Under the pieces are notes generated by a model. It ran no database searches. It saw nothing but the letters and a program-made list of their open reading frames with translations, and was not told the DNA's origin. From Pelosinus sp. (GTDB taxonomy: Bacteria; Bacillota; Negativicutes; Propionisporales; Propionisporaceae): a stretch of DNA of 60,655 nt. This document shows positions 51,271 to 58,697 of this stretch, one piece after another. Both the position numbers and the translations under genes were made by a program. The first letter of the stretch is position 1. The number at the start of each line of letters is the position of its first letter. The DNA is taken from contig JAJFUN010000083.1 in the NCBI GenBank assembly GCA_021372375.1, forward strand, positions 1 through 60,655, read 5' to 3'.

Positions 51271-51393
51271 CTAGTCACTATTTTGCTGATTTAGTTTGAG
51301 TTGTTCTTCACCCCATAGATACAATTGGTGCAGAGCAGGAAACAAGGTTTTTCCTCGTTCTGTAACCGAATATTCAACCAACTTAAAGTACAT
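51271..51393 (-). pseudogene. HxlR-family regulator, C-terminal remnant
   Basis: A minus-strand frame of 40 codons reads MYFKLVEYSVTERGKTLFPA and continues LHQLYLWGEEQLK. This is the C-terminal wing and last helix of an HxlR-type winged-helix regulator. The N-terminal helix-turn-helix is missing and no upstream frame supplies it. HxlR regulators often control aldehyde or quinone detoxification, so the relic may be a lost earlier regulator of this island. Confidence 0.75.
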
Positions 51394-51442
51394 GGGCTGT
51401 AAAAATGCATGGTGCAATATACGAATTATTTATAAAAGGCTA

Positions 51443-51473
51443 TTGACTTAAAGTTAACTCCAGGATTTATAAT
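51443..51473 (+). promoter_or_regulatory. MerR-type promoter 2 (19-bp spacer)
   Basis: TTGACT at 51443-51448, 19 bp with the dyad TTAAAGTTAACT, then TATAAT at 51468-51473. It drives the flavodoxin operon 51504-54135. Confidence 0.88.
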
Positions 51474-51503
51474 CCAAATATAGAGAGTGTGAGGTGAATA
51501 GAT

Positions 51504-51986
51504 ATGTCGAAAAAAATTTTGGTGGTTTATTATTCTCATTCAGGCAATACCCGTAAACTTGCGAATATCCTTGCGGGAAAATGTGGTGGAGGCTTGGTGG
51601 AGGTAGTGCCAGAAAAAGCGTATCCCACAGAGTATCGCGCAGTTGTTGATTTGGCGCAAAAAGAACTTAAAAATGGGTATCATCCTGCCATTAAAGCACA
51701 AGTAAATGGCATAGCAGATTATGATACGATCTTAGTGGGTACACCAAATTGGTGTAGTACTATTGTGCCACCGCTGCAAACTTTTCTTGAAAGCAATGAT
51801 TTTACGGGCAAAATCATTCTGCCGTTTTGTACCCATGGAGGGGGCGGAGCAGGCTATATTGAACAAACCGTCAAACGCTTATGTCCTGCAGCTAAGGTAG
51901 AGCATATTTTTGCAAGTTATGGCAGTTCGTTTACTAAAGCGGATGTGGATAAATGGCTGCAGCAAAACGGCTTTCAGGTTAAATAG
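51504..51986 (+). CDS. flavodoxin
   Basis: A 160-residue cytoplasmic flavodoxin. The FMN phosphate loop YYSHSGNTRKLA at the N-terminus, GTPNWCSTIVPPLQTFLE and CTHGGGGAG are visible; it is of the flavodoxin_4 type that carries a single short domain. It should carry electrons as FMN semiquinone/hydroquinone. GAGGTGA precedes ATG 51504. First gene of a four-gene operon with a DUF4405 membrane protein and two exported flavoproteins. Confidence 0.9.
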   Translation: MSKKILVVYYSHSGNTRKLANILAGKCGGGLVEVVPEKAYPTEYRAVVDLAQKELKNGYHPAIKAQVNGIADYDTILVGTPNWCSTIVPPLQTFLESNDFTGKIILPFCTHGGGGAGYIEQTVKRLCPAAKVEHIFASYGSSFTKADVDKWLQQNGFQVK

Positions 51987-52051
51987 CAGCATATCAGAAT
52001 TGGCGAAACAAAACCGTTTGATACCGGAGAGAGCGTAAAGGATGAGATTAT

Positions 52052-52717
52052 ATGAAGAGGGTTTTCCTGGACATTGTTGTGTTGGTGCTGTTCCTCTTGG
52101 TTATGAGCTTTCAATTTTTACCCAAAATACTCCATGAAGTGCTAGGCGTCCTTATGCTGGCAGCAGTAGTGTTTCATCTCATCTGGAATCGACTATGGTT
52201 TTCCTCGTTACTTAGAGGGAAATGGAATTTCAGGCGAGGCCTGTCTATGGCGATTAATTGCCTGCTGATTGTCAATGTGGTGATTATCCTGGCAACTGGT
52301 ATGATGATTTCCAACCATTTGTTCAAGGGAATTCTGGGAATATATTTACAGAGAAATATAACGGTGCATCAGCTTCATGTATCTTTGCCTTATTTGGTGC
52401 TTATTTTGATTGGACTTCATCTGGGACTGCATTGGCCAGCTTTATGGCAGCGTTTTACTGCCTGGCGCCATTGGAATTTGCAGTCGCTAAAATACCGGGT
52501 TGGCTGTTACTTTATGCTGGTTTTCTTTATTGCTGGTGGTGTCTATGGTTCTTTTATGCATCAGATTGGGGATCGGTTGCAACTCAAGCATCTCTTTATA
52601 ACGAAAGCAACTGAGGCTCCTTTCGGGATATTCCTGCTCATGCTCCTGAATATCATCGGCATGTATGCCGTGGTAAGTTTTTATAGCTCTAAGAAGAACA
52701 AGGGCTTGTCAGGATAA
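52052..52717 (+). CDS. DUF4405 cytochrome b-like membrane protein
   Basis: A 221-residue membrane protein with about six segments. His residues suited to heme ligation occur in the helices: LPKILHEVLGVLML, AVVFHLIW, ITVHQLHVSLPY and LIGLHLGLHWPAL. This is the DUF4405 arrangement, related to the cytochrome b561/FrdC-like superfamily. It could move electrons between the cytoplasmic flavodoxin and the exported flavoproteins of the same operon; that is inference. Confidence 0.8.
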   Translation: MKRVFLDIVVLVLFLLVMSFQFLPKILHEVLGVLMLAAVVFHLIWNRLWFSSLLRGKWNFRRGLSMAINCLLIVNVVIILATGMMISNHLFKGILGIYLQRNITVHQLHVSLPYLVLILIGLHLGLHWPALWQRFTAWRHWNLQSLKYRVGCYFMLVFFIAGGVYGSFMHQIGDRLQLKHLFITKATEAPFGIFLLMLLNIIGMYAVVSFYSSKKNKGLSG

Positions 52718-52772
52718 AATGCCTGAAGAATTAATTTGAAAATGCGTTTTTAGTAAAGAAAGGGGTTTTACA

Positions 52773-53420
52773 ATGAAAAAGATTATAACACTCTGCTTAT
52801 CGGTATCGATGATTATGTTGTTTACTGCCTGTGGTACGACTAAAGGAGCAACACCCTCGCAAGCGGCGCAAAGTACAGTGGCGGAAAAACCTGCGCCAGA
52901 AATGGCAGCACAAAAGCCACAGGGGAACAGTAAAATCCTAGTTGCCTATTTTTCCAGTACAGGCAATACGAAAGCCTTGGCTGAGAATGCGGCTGACATT
53001 CTCAAAGCAGATCTTTATGAAATTGTAGCAGACAAAAAATACACCAGTGAGGATCTAAACTATAACAATGAATCTACGCGTGCTACCGTAGAACAGAAAG
53101 ATAACAGCGCACGCCCAGCCATTAGCGGGAAGGTGTCTTCTTTTGCACAATACGACACAATTGTAATTGCTTATCCCATCTGGTGGGGACAGGCTCCGCG
53201 GATTATCGATACTTTCTTGGAAAGCTATGATTTTTCAGGTAAGAAAATCGTACCGCTTTGTACATCAGCCGGTAGCGATGTAGGCTCTAGTGCAGACGCA
53301 CTTCATTCTTTGTGCTCTGCTTCTGCAAACTGGGTGGAGGGCAAACGTTTCACGAAAGGCACATCAAAACAGGAACTACAGCAGTGGTTTTCGAGTCATC
53401 AAATCAAGTCAAGCAAATAG
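52773..53420 (+). CDS. exported flavodoxin lipoprotein
   Basis: A 215-residue protein with a lipoprotein signal (lipobox LFTAC), a Ala/Pro/Gln linker of about 30 residues, and a flavodoxin domain: YFSSTGNTKALAENAADIL (FMN loop), AYPIWWGQAPRIIDTFLESYDF and CTSAGSDVGSSADAL. The flavodoxin should lie outside the cytoplasmic membrane, unusual for a family that is normally cytoplasmic, and implies FMN loading before or after export. It is third in the operon. Confidence 0.88.
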   Translation: MKKIITLCLSVSMIMLFTACGTTKGATPSQAAQSTVAEKPAPEMAAQKPQGNSKILVAYFSSTGNTKALAENAADILKADLYEIVADKKYTSEDLNYNNESTRATVEQKDNSARPAISGKVSSFAQYDTIVIAYPIWWGQAPRIIDTFLESYDFSGKKIVPLCTSAGSDVGSSADALHSLCSASANWVEGKRFTKGTSKQELQQWFSSHQIKSSK

Positions 53421-53454
53421 CATTTGAAGCCAAGGAAGAGATAGGAGGGGGCGT

Positions 53455-54135
53455 ATGAACAGAGGCGAGTTCTTGAAAGTTAGCGGCATGGGTACATTGA
53501 TGCTCTTATTGAGTGGCTGTGGCTTGTCTGCACTAGTTGGTGAAAAGGGGAACCAAGAAAAAATACCCCAAAAGGGAAGCGTATCAGGAGGAAAAAGTAT
53601 GAAAATTGTAGTTATTAATAGCAGTCCGCACCCGAAAAATGAATCCACATCGATTTATTTATCTGGGCGGTTTACGGAAGGGGCAGAGAGTGCAGGACAT
53701 GAGGTATTTACTTTTGATGCAGCCAATGAGAATACACATCCTTGTCGTGGCTGTGATAAGTGCCATATGGATGGTCCTTGTATCTGGCAGGATGCTATTG
53801 AACAGACACTTATGCCGAAAATGCTGGAGGCAGATTTACTGGTGCTCGTTACACCGCTTTACTATTTCGGCATGTCTGCACAGCTAAAAACGATAATAGA
53901 CCGCTTCTATTCTCGTACAGGCAAACTGCATGGCAAAAAATCGGTACTTTTGGCAACAGCTTATGATAGTGCTGATTGGACAATGAGTGCGTTGGTTGAT
54001 CATTATGATACATTGGTGCGTTATATGGAATGGAAAGATGTCGGGAAGGTACTGGGCATTGGCTGTGGTGCTCGTTCCTTAGTAGAAAGGTCTGAATTTG
54101 GGAATCAGGCCTATAAAATTGGCGCAAATCTTTAA
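53455..54135 (+). CDS. exported NADPH-dependent FMN reductase-family lipoprotein
   Basis: A 226-residue protein with a lipobox (LLLSGC) and a Tat-like but RR-less start MNRGEFLKVSG. The flavoprotein core shows VINSSPHPKNESTSIYLSG and CRGCDKCHMDGPCIWQDA, a Cys motif found in iron-sulfur flavoprotein-like members, then LLVLVTPLYYFGMSAQLKTI. It is fourth in the operon, with a terminator after it. A metal or redox role for the Cys set is plausible but not certain. Confidence 0.85.
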   Translation: MNRGEFLKVSGMGTLMLLLSGCGLSALVGEKGNQEKIPQKGSVSGGKSMKIVVINSSPHPKNESTSIYLSGRFTEGAESAGHEVFTFDAANENTHPCRGCDKCHMDGPCIWQDAIEQTLMPKMLEADLLVLVTPLYYFGMSAQLKTIIDRFYSRTGKLHGKKSVLLATAYDSADWTMSALVDHYDTLVRYMEWKDVGKVLGIGCGARSLVERSEFGNQAYKIGANL

Positions 54136-54149
54136 GCAACTACCTATTA

Positions 54150-54182
54150 CCAAGAAATCCTGGTAGTGCAAGGATTTCTTGG
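54150..54182 (+). terminator. terminator after the flavodoxin operon
   Basis: CCAAGAAATCCT and AGGATTTCTTGG form a 12-bp stem, followed by TTTA. Confidence 0.8.
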
Positions 54183-54236
54183 TTTATACAGAATAAACAC
54201 GAAATACCAAATTGAATGTAACGGAGTGAAAATAAT

Positions 54237-55361
54237 ATGAGAAAAAGTAAAATGGTGAAGCGGTTATTAATGCTTATGGCATGCGGTGTCATTATGGGTA
54301 TTGGTGGCAGTGAGTCTGCCCTGGCAGCAGAGGCCGTACAGCCAATGACGGCGATTGTGCCTAAGGAAACCATTGATGTAGCTAAGCTTTCTAATGAATG
54401 GGACAAAACGTTCCCGGAAAATTTAAAGGTCCAGCACCACAAGGTAACATTTCACAACCGCTATGGGATTACGCTCGTTGCTGATATGTATACTCCCCAA
54501 ACTATGAAAAAGACAGATAAACTCCCAGCTATCGCAGTGGCTGGACCTTTTGGGGCAGTAAAGGAGCAGGTATCTGGTCGATATGCGCAGGAACTGGCTG
54601 CCAGAGGATTTTTGACGATTGCGTTTGATCCGTCATACACTGGTGAGTCTGCTGGAGTGCCACGCAATACTACTTCACCCGATATCAACACAGAAGATTT
54701 TTCGGCGGCTGTAGATTTCCTTTCTAATCATGAGAATGTAAATTCAGAACGTATCGGTATTCTTGGCATCTGCGGCTGGGGCGGTTTTGCTATCAATGCA
54801 GCTGCGATGGATCCACGCATCAAGGCTACAGTTACTTCTACGATGTATAACATGAGCAGGGTTATTGCCAATGGTTACTTTGACAATGATAAGGATGCAG
54901 CAACTATAAAGGCAGAGCGTATGGCACTGCGCAAGACAATCAGTGCACAACGCACGATGGACTATAAAAATGGCACCTATAAGATGGCAGGTGGCGTACC
55001 AACAGAGGTTACAGAAGATACACCGCAGTATGTCAAGGACTATCATGACTTCTACCAGACCAAGCGTGGTTATCATCCACGTTCCTTCGGTTCTACGACC
55101 GGTGCAACACTAAGCTCGGTGCTGGATTTCACGAACATGCCCATTACTATATACAGTGATGAGATTGAGACACCAGTACTCATAATTCATGGTGAAAAGG
55201 CTCATTCACGATATTTCAGCGAAAGTGCATTTAAGCAGCTGAAAGGCCAGAACAAAGAACTCATGATTATCCCAGGTGCTGTACATACTGATCTCTACGA
55301 TAAGATGGATGTGATTCCGTTCGATAAAATTGAAGCATTTTATCGAACAAATCTGAAATGA
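54237..55361 (+). CDS. exported alpha/beta hydrolase with Cys nucleophile
   Basis: A 374-residue protein with a signal peptide (about 1-30, ending ESALAAE) and an alpha/beta hydrolase core. The nucleophile elbow reads GICGWGG, so Cys replaces the usual Ser, as in dienelactone hydrolases; AFDPSYTGESAGVPR and a late His in PGAVHTDLYD complete the layout. Substrate unknown. GGAGTGA precedes ATG 54237. It has no MerR-type promoter of its own; it may be read through the upstream terminator. Confidence 0.85.
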   Translation: MRKSKMVKRLLMLMACGVIMGIGGSESALAAEAVQPMTAIVPKETIDVAKLSNEWDKTFPENLKVQHHKVTFHNRYGITLVADMYTPQTMKKTDKLPAIAVAGPFGAVKEQVSGRYAQELAARGFLTIAFDPSYTGESAGVPRNTTSPDINTEDFSAAVDFLSNHENVNSERIGILGICGWGGFAINAAAMDPRIKATVTSTMYNMSRVIANGYFDNDKDAATIKAERMALRKTISAQRTMDYKNGTYKMAGGVPTEVTEDTPQYVKDYHDFYQTKRGYHPRSFGSTTGATLSSVLDFTNMPITIYSDEIETPVLIIHGEKAHSRYFSESAFKQLKGQNKELMIIPGAVHTDLYDKMDVIPFDKIEAFYRTNLK

Positions 55362-55464
55362 GTGGTTGGGCTGGTCGAAGAGAATTATACCCACTTTTGA
55401 CATAGCAAATAGCATATAGTAGATGGCGCAATTTGCAGTCATGATATCGGAGTAATAGAGATAT

Positions 55465-55510
55465 AAAAGGCAAGCTGTCAGAAGATTGATTCTGAGCGGC
55501 TTGCCTTTTT
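55465..55510 (+). terminator. terminator after the hydrolase gene
   Basis: AAAAGGCAAGC pairs with GCTTGCCTTTT, with an inner AGAA/TTCT pair. Confidence 0.8.
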
Positions 55511-55609
55511 AGCGTTAGGGATTATTTTTAAACATCCAGCTAATACACATAGCTGTTATGACCAAAGAATAAATAGGCAGATAGCTAAATAACAAAGTTT
55601 AAAAAGTAC

Positions 55610-55640
55610 TTGACTTGAAGTTAAGACAAGGTGATACTCT
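55610..55640 (+). promoter_or_regulatory. MerR-type promoter 3 (19-bp spacer)
   Basis: TTGACT at 55610-55615, 19 bp with TGAAGTTAAGACAAGG, then TACTCT at 55635-55640. It drives the second merR gene and the metallo-hydrolase, implying autoregulation. Confidence 0.85.
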
Positions 55641-55684
55641 TAGAACATACAGTAAACTAATGATGGTTAATGGGAGGCATTGAC

Positions 55685-56041
55685 ATGCTAATTTCAGAGG
55701 TTAGTGAAAAATACGGTTTGACTCAGGACACACTGCGCTATTACGAACGAGTCGGTTTGATTCCAACGGTTCCGCGTAAACCAAACGGCATTCGCGATTA
55801 TGACGATTACAGTTGCGGGTGGGTCGAATTCATTCATTGTATGCGAAATTCTGGTATTCCGGTAGAAGTTCTTGTTGAATATGTCCATCTTTATCAGCAG
55901 GGAAGTAAAACCAAAGAGGCCAGAATTGGACTTTTAAAAGAAGAATTAAAGAGTTTAGATGAGCGTATTGAAAATTTGCAGGCAACAAGAAAGCGATTGG
56001 CCTATAAAATTGAACACTACAATGATTTTGATAAAGCTTGA
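55685..56041 (+). CDS. MerR-family regulator, AdhR/NmlR-like (MerR2)
   Basis: A 118-residue MerR-family regulator: LISEVSEKYGLTQDTLRYYE, GIRDYDDYSCGWVEFIHCMRN-type wing and a long coiled helix. Cys44 and Cys52 fall in the segment where AdhR/NmlR keep a redox-reactive Cys; no other metal tail is present. GGGAGG lies 6 nt before ATG 55685. It sits directly downstream of MerR-type promoter 3, so it probably controls itself and related promoters. Confidence 0.88.
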   Translation: MLISEVSEKYGLTQDTLRYYERVGLIPTVPRKPNGIRDYDDYSCGWVEFIHCMRNSGIPVEVLVEYVHLYQQGSKTKEARIGLLKEELKSLDERIENLQATRKRLAYKIEHYNDFDKA

Positions 56042-56108
56042 TGAACTTGTTTTCAGAATGAATCTGGGGGAATTATAAAGGTAAAATACACTGGAGAATG
56101 ATAGAGAG

Positions 56109-57221
56109 ATGATTAAAAAAGTGTTATTGGCGTTATTGATAATTTTAATATTACTTTCTTTTATGGTGGTACTGTATGTACAGCAGCCCCAGTTTGGTAG
56201 TCTGCCTAAAGGGGGGTATCTTGAAAAAATTCAAAAATCACCCAATTATAGTGAGGGACAGTTTCAGAATTTAGTTTCTACCACGGTAGTAGTTAATGAG
56301 AACAATTCAATTTCTACTTTTTTGAAGTTTTTATTTTCAAAAAAGGAACAGCAGATACCAAGCGCCCCGATTCCCGGTATAAAAACGGATCTGATGGCTT
56401 TAGACCCTACCGAGGATATTGTGGTTTGGCTGGGGCATTCTTCGTATTATTTGCAGCTTGGGGGAAAACGGATACTCATTGATCCGGTATTTAGTTCCTA
56501 TGCATCACCCGTGTTTTTTGTAAATAAAGCGTTTGCCGGGAGTAACCAATATAAACCGGAAGATATGCCGGAAATAGACTATTTGCTGATTTCTCATGAT
56601 CATTGGGATCATTTGGATTATCCGACGATTATGGCGCTAAAACCTAAAATCAAGCAGATTGTCTGTCCTTTAGGTGTCGGCGCGTATTTTGACCAGTGGG
56701 GGTTTAAAGAGGCGCAGATTTATGAGGGAGACTGGTTTACCAAGATAGAATTTGAAAATGATTTTGTTATTCATGTACTGCCAGCCCGCCATTTTTCCGG
56801 TCGCTTACTGACGAGAAACAAAACTTTATGGGCTGGGTTTGCGCTGATAACGCCGCAGCATCGTGTTTATTATAGTGGTGACGGAGGATATGGGCCGCAT
56901 TTCAGGGAAATCGGGGAAATGTTCGGCGGTTTTGATCTGGCCATTATGGAAAACGGCCAATATGATCTGGGCTGGCCATATATCCACATGATGCCGGAAG
57001 AAGTAGCCAAGGCTGCTGAAGAACTCAAGGCTAAAGCAATACTTCCGGGACATGCCGGCAAGTTTGCTATGGCAAATCACGCGTGGAATGATCCGTATAA
57101 ACGTATTGTTCAGGCTAGTCAAGATAGAAATTACCGGCTTCTTACACCAATTATTGGGGAGCCAGTGGAACTCAAAAATCAGGAACAGTACTTTGGGTTT
57201 TGGTGGGAAAATATAAAATAG
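56109..57221 (+). CDS. membrane-anchored metallo-beta-lactamase-fold hydrolase
   Basis: A 370-residue protein with one N-terminal membrane segment (about 3-24) and a UlaG/NAPE-PLD-like metallo-beta-lactamase domain. The metal motif SHDHWDHLD, a following His in ARHFSGR, SGDGGYG and PGHAGKFAM supply the ligands. Family members are phosphodiesterases or lactonases; substrate unknown. It follows merR2 by 67 nt in the operon of MerR-type promoter 3 and is ended by a terminator. Confidence 0.87.
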   Translation: MIKKVLLALLIILILLSFMVVLYVQQPQFGSLPKGGYLEKIQKSPNYSEGQFQNLVSTTVVVNENNSISTFLKFLFSKKEQQIPSAPIPGIKTDLMALDPTEDIVVWLGHSSYYLQLGGKRILIDPVFSSYASPVFFVNKAFAGSNQYKPEDMPEIDYLLISHDHWDHLDYPTIMALKPKIKQIVCPLGVGAYFDQWGFKEAQIYEGDWFTKIEFENDFVIHVLPARHFSGRLLTRNKTLWAGFALITPQHRVYYSGDGGYGPHFREIGEMFGGFDLAIMENGQYDLGWPYIHMMPEEVAKAAEELKAKAILPGHAGKFAMANHAWNDPYKRIVQASQDRNYRLLTPIIGEPVELKNQEQYFGFWWENIK

Positions 57222-57240
57222 GGTATTCATGTCTTATACC

Positions 57241-57287
57241 AAAAAGAGAACTGACAGCTGTCATATCACAGCTTTAGTTCTCTTTTT
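57241..57287 (+). terminator. terminator after the metallo-hydrolase gene
   Basis: AAAAAGAGAACT and AGTTCTCTTTTT form the base and AGCTGT with ACAGCT the upper stem. Confidence 0.85.
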
Positions 57288-57306
57288 AGTTATTTACAAA
57301 AAATAC

Positions 57307-57337
57307 TTGACCTGGAGTTAACACAAGGTGATAGACT
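57307..57337 (+). promoter_or_regulatory. MerR-type promoter 4 (19-bp spacer)
   Basis: TTGACC at 57307-57312, 19 bp with TGGAGTTAACACAAGG, then TAGACT at 57332-57337. It drives the DUF362 gene. Confidence 0.88.
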
Positions 57338-57352
57338 GACTTAAAAGGGAGT

Positions 57353-57433
57353 ATGGAGTGGAGAGTTATCAGGGGTTTTACCCAATTAGCCATGATGTTA
57401 TTAGCTTTCAGTGTAATCAAAGCTGTAATATAA
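57353..57433 (+). CDS. possible 26-residue membrane peptide
   Basis: A 26-codon frame (MEWRVIRGFTQLAMMLLAF, then SVIKAVI) opens just after promoter 4, with AGGGAG unusually close to the ATG. It would be a single-span peptide. The tight spacing and short length make it uncertain. Confidence 0.25.
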   Translation: MEWRVIRGFTQLAMMLLAFSVIKAVI

Positions 57434-57486
57434 ATTGAATAAATAGGAAGAATATTATTGTTAGTACTAGAGAGGGGCAAGAAAAA

Positions 57487-58593
57487 ATGTCAAGCAAGGT
57501 ATATTTTGTAAACTTAAGATCAAGAACAGACAAGAACAATAAAATTAATAAGATAAGGAACTTATTTGACCGTGCCGGGTTCAATGAGTTTATTCAGCCG
57601 AGTGACCTTACTGCGGTCAAGCTGACCTTTGGGGAACGCGGCAGTGATGGTTTTATTAGTCCTGTTTTTGTACGTCAGGTAGTGGATAAAATCAAAGAAA
57701 AAGGTGCTAAGGCTTTTCTCACAGATACCAATACGCTTTATTCAGGAAGCCGGCATAATTCAGTGGACCATTTACTGACCGCACTTGAGCATGGCTTTGA
57801 TTATACGGTTACGGGTGCGCCAATTATTATAGCTGATGGACTGCGCAGTGAGAACATTACTGAAGTAGCGATTGATAAAAGACACTTTGCTAAGGTCAAA
57901 CTGGCTGCAGATCTTGTCAGTGCTAACAGTATGATTGTATTATCTCATTTTAAGGGTCATGAAATGGCAGGGTTTGGCGGAGCTATAAAAAACCTAGCTA
58001 TGGGCGGCGCACCGGCGCTCGGGAAAAAAGAGCAGCATGCGCTTAAGATTATCGTCGATCAAGACAAGTGCATCGGCTGTAATAAATGTGCTGGGGTTTG
58101 TCCGGAACAGGCGATTGGTATGGCTAATAAAAAGGCAAGTGTTAGTGCAGAGATGTGTATCGGCTGCGGCGAGTGTCTGACGGTTTGTCCTATAAAAGCC
58201 AACGGCATGGATTGGACAACAGACCTAATAGCCTTCCATGAACGAATGACCGAATACGCCTATGGAATTGCCAAGGCGCATGAAAAACGTATCGGTTATA
58301 TGAACTTTCTTTTGAATATTACGCCTGACTGTGACTGTGTGCCGTGGAGTGATGCACCGATTGTTCCTGATATCGGATTTTTGGCTTCAACCGATCCCGT
58401 AGCGATTGACCAGGCAAGCTTTGATCTCGTAAATAAGCAGCTTGGGTTCACTGAATCTTTTCTTTCCTCAAACCATGAAGCTGGCGCGGATAAATTTCAT
58501 GGTCTGCGTTCGTATATAGACGGTACTGTTCAAATGCGCTATGGTGAAGAAATAGGCATGGGTAGCCGTGATTATGAATTAATTAGTCTGTAG
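57487..58593 (+). CDS. DUF362 iron-sulfur protein
   Basis: A 368-residue protein of DUF362 fused to a bacterial ferredoxin. The DUF362 part has VKLTFGERGSDGFISP, DTNTLYSGSRHNS and HFKGHEMAGFGGAIKNLAMG; two [4Fe-4S] motifs follow (CIGCNKCAGVCP and CIGCGECLTVCP, about residues 198-235). Such proteins are thought to shuttle electrons or bind metals; the reaction is unknown. It lies under MerR-type promoter 4; GAGGGG precedes ATG 57487. Confidence 0.9.
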   Translation: MSSKVYFVNLRSRTDKNNKINKIRNLFDRAGFNEFIQPSDLTAVKLTFGERGSDGFISPVFVRQVVDKIKEKGAKAFLTDTNTLYSGSRHNSVDHLLTALEHGFDYTVTGAPIIIADGLRSENITEVAIDKRHFAKVKLAADLVSANSMIVLSHFKGHEMAGFGGAIKNLAMGGAPALGKKEQHALKIIVDQDKCIGCNKCAGVCPEQAIGMANKKASVSAEMCIGCGECLTVCPIKANGMDWTTDLIAFHERMTEYAYGIAKAHEKRIGYMNFLLNITPDCDCVPWSDAPIVPDIGFLASTDPVAIDQASFDLVNKQLGFTESFLSSNHEAGADKFHGLRSYIDGTVQMRYGEEIGMGSRDYELISL

Positions 58594-58612
58594 GCTTTTG
58601 ATAAAATTCTGG

Positions 58613-58658
58613 AAAAGGTCTCAAAATAGGTGTATAAACCTAGCTTGAGACCTTTGTT
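58613..58658 (+). terminator. terminator after the DUF362 gene
   Basis: AAAGGTCTCAA and TTGAGACCTTT form an 11-bp stem with an inner AGGT/ACCT pair, followed by GTTTT. Confidence 0.85.
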
Positions 58659-58697
58659 TTAGTAAATTAACTAAGATTTTTTGTAGGAGGCATGGAT

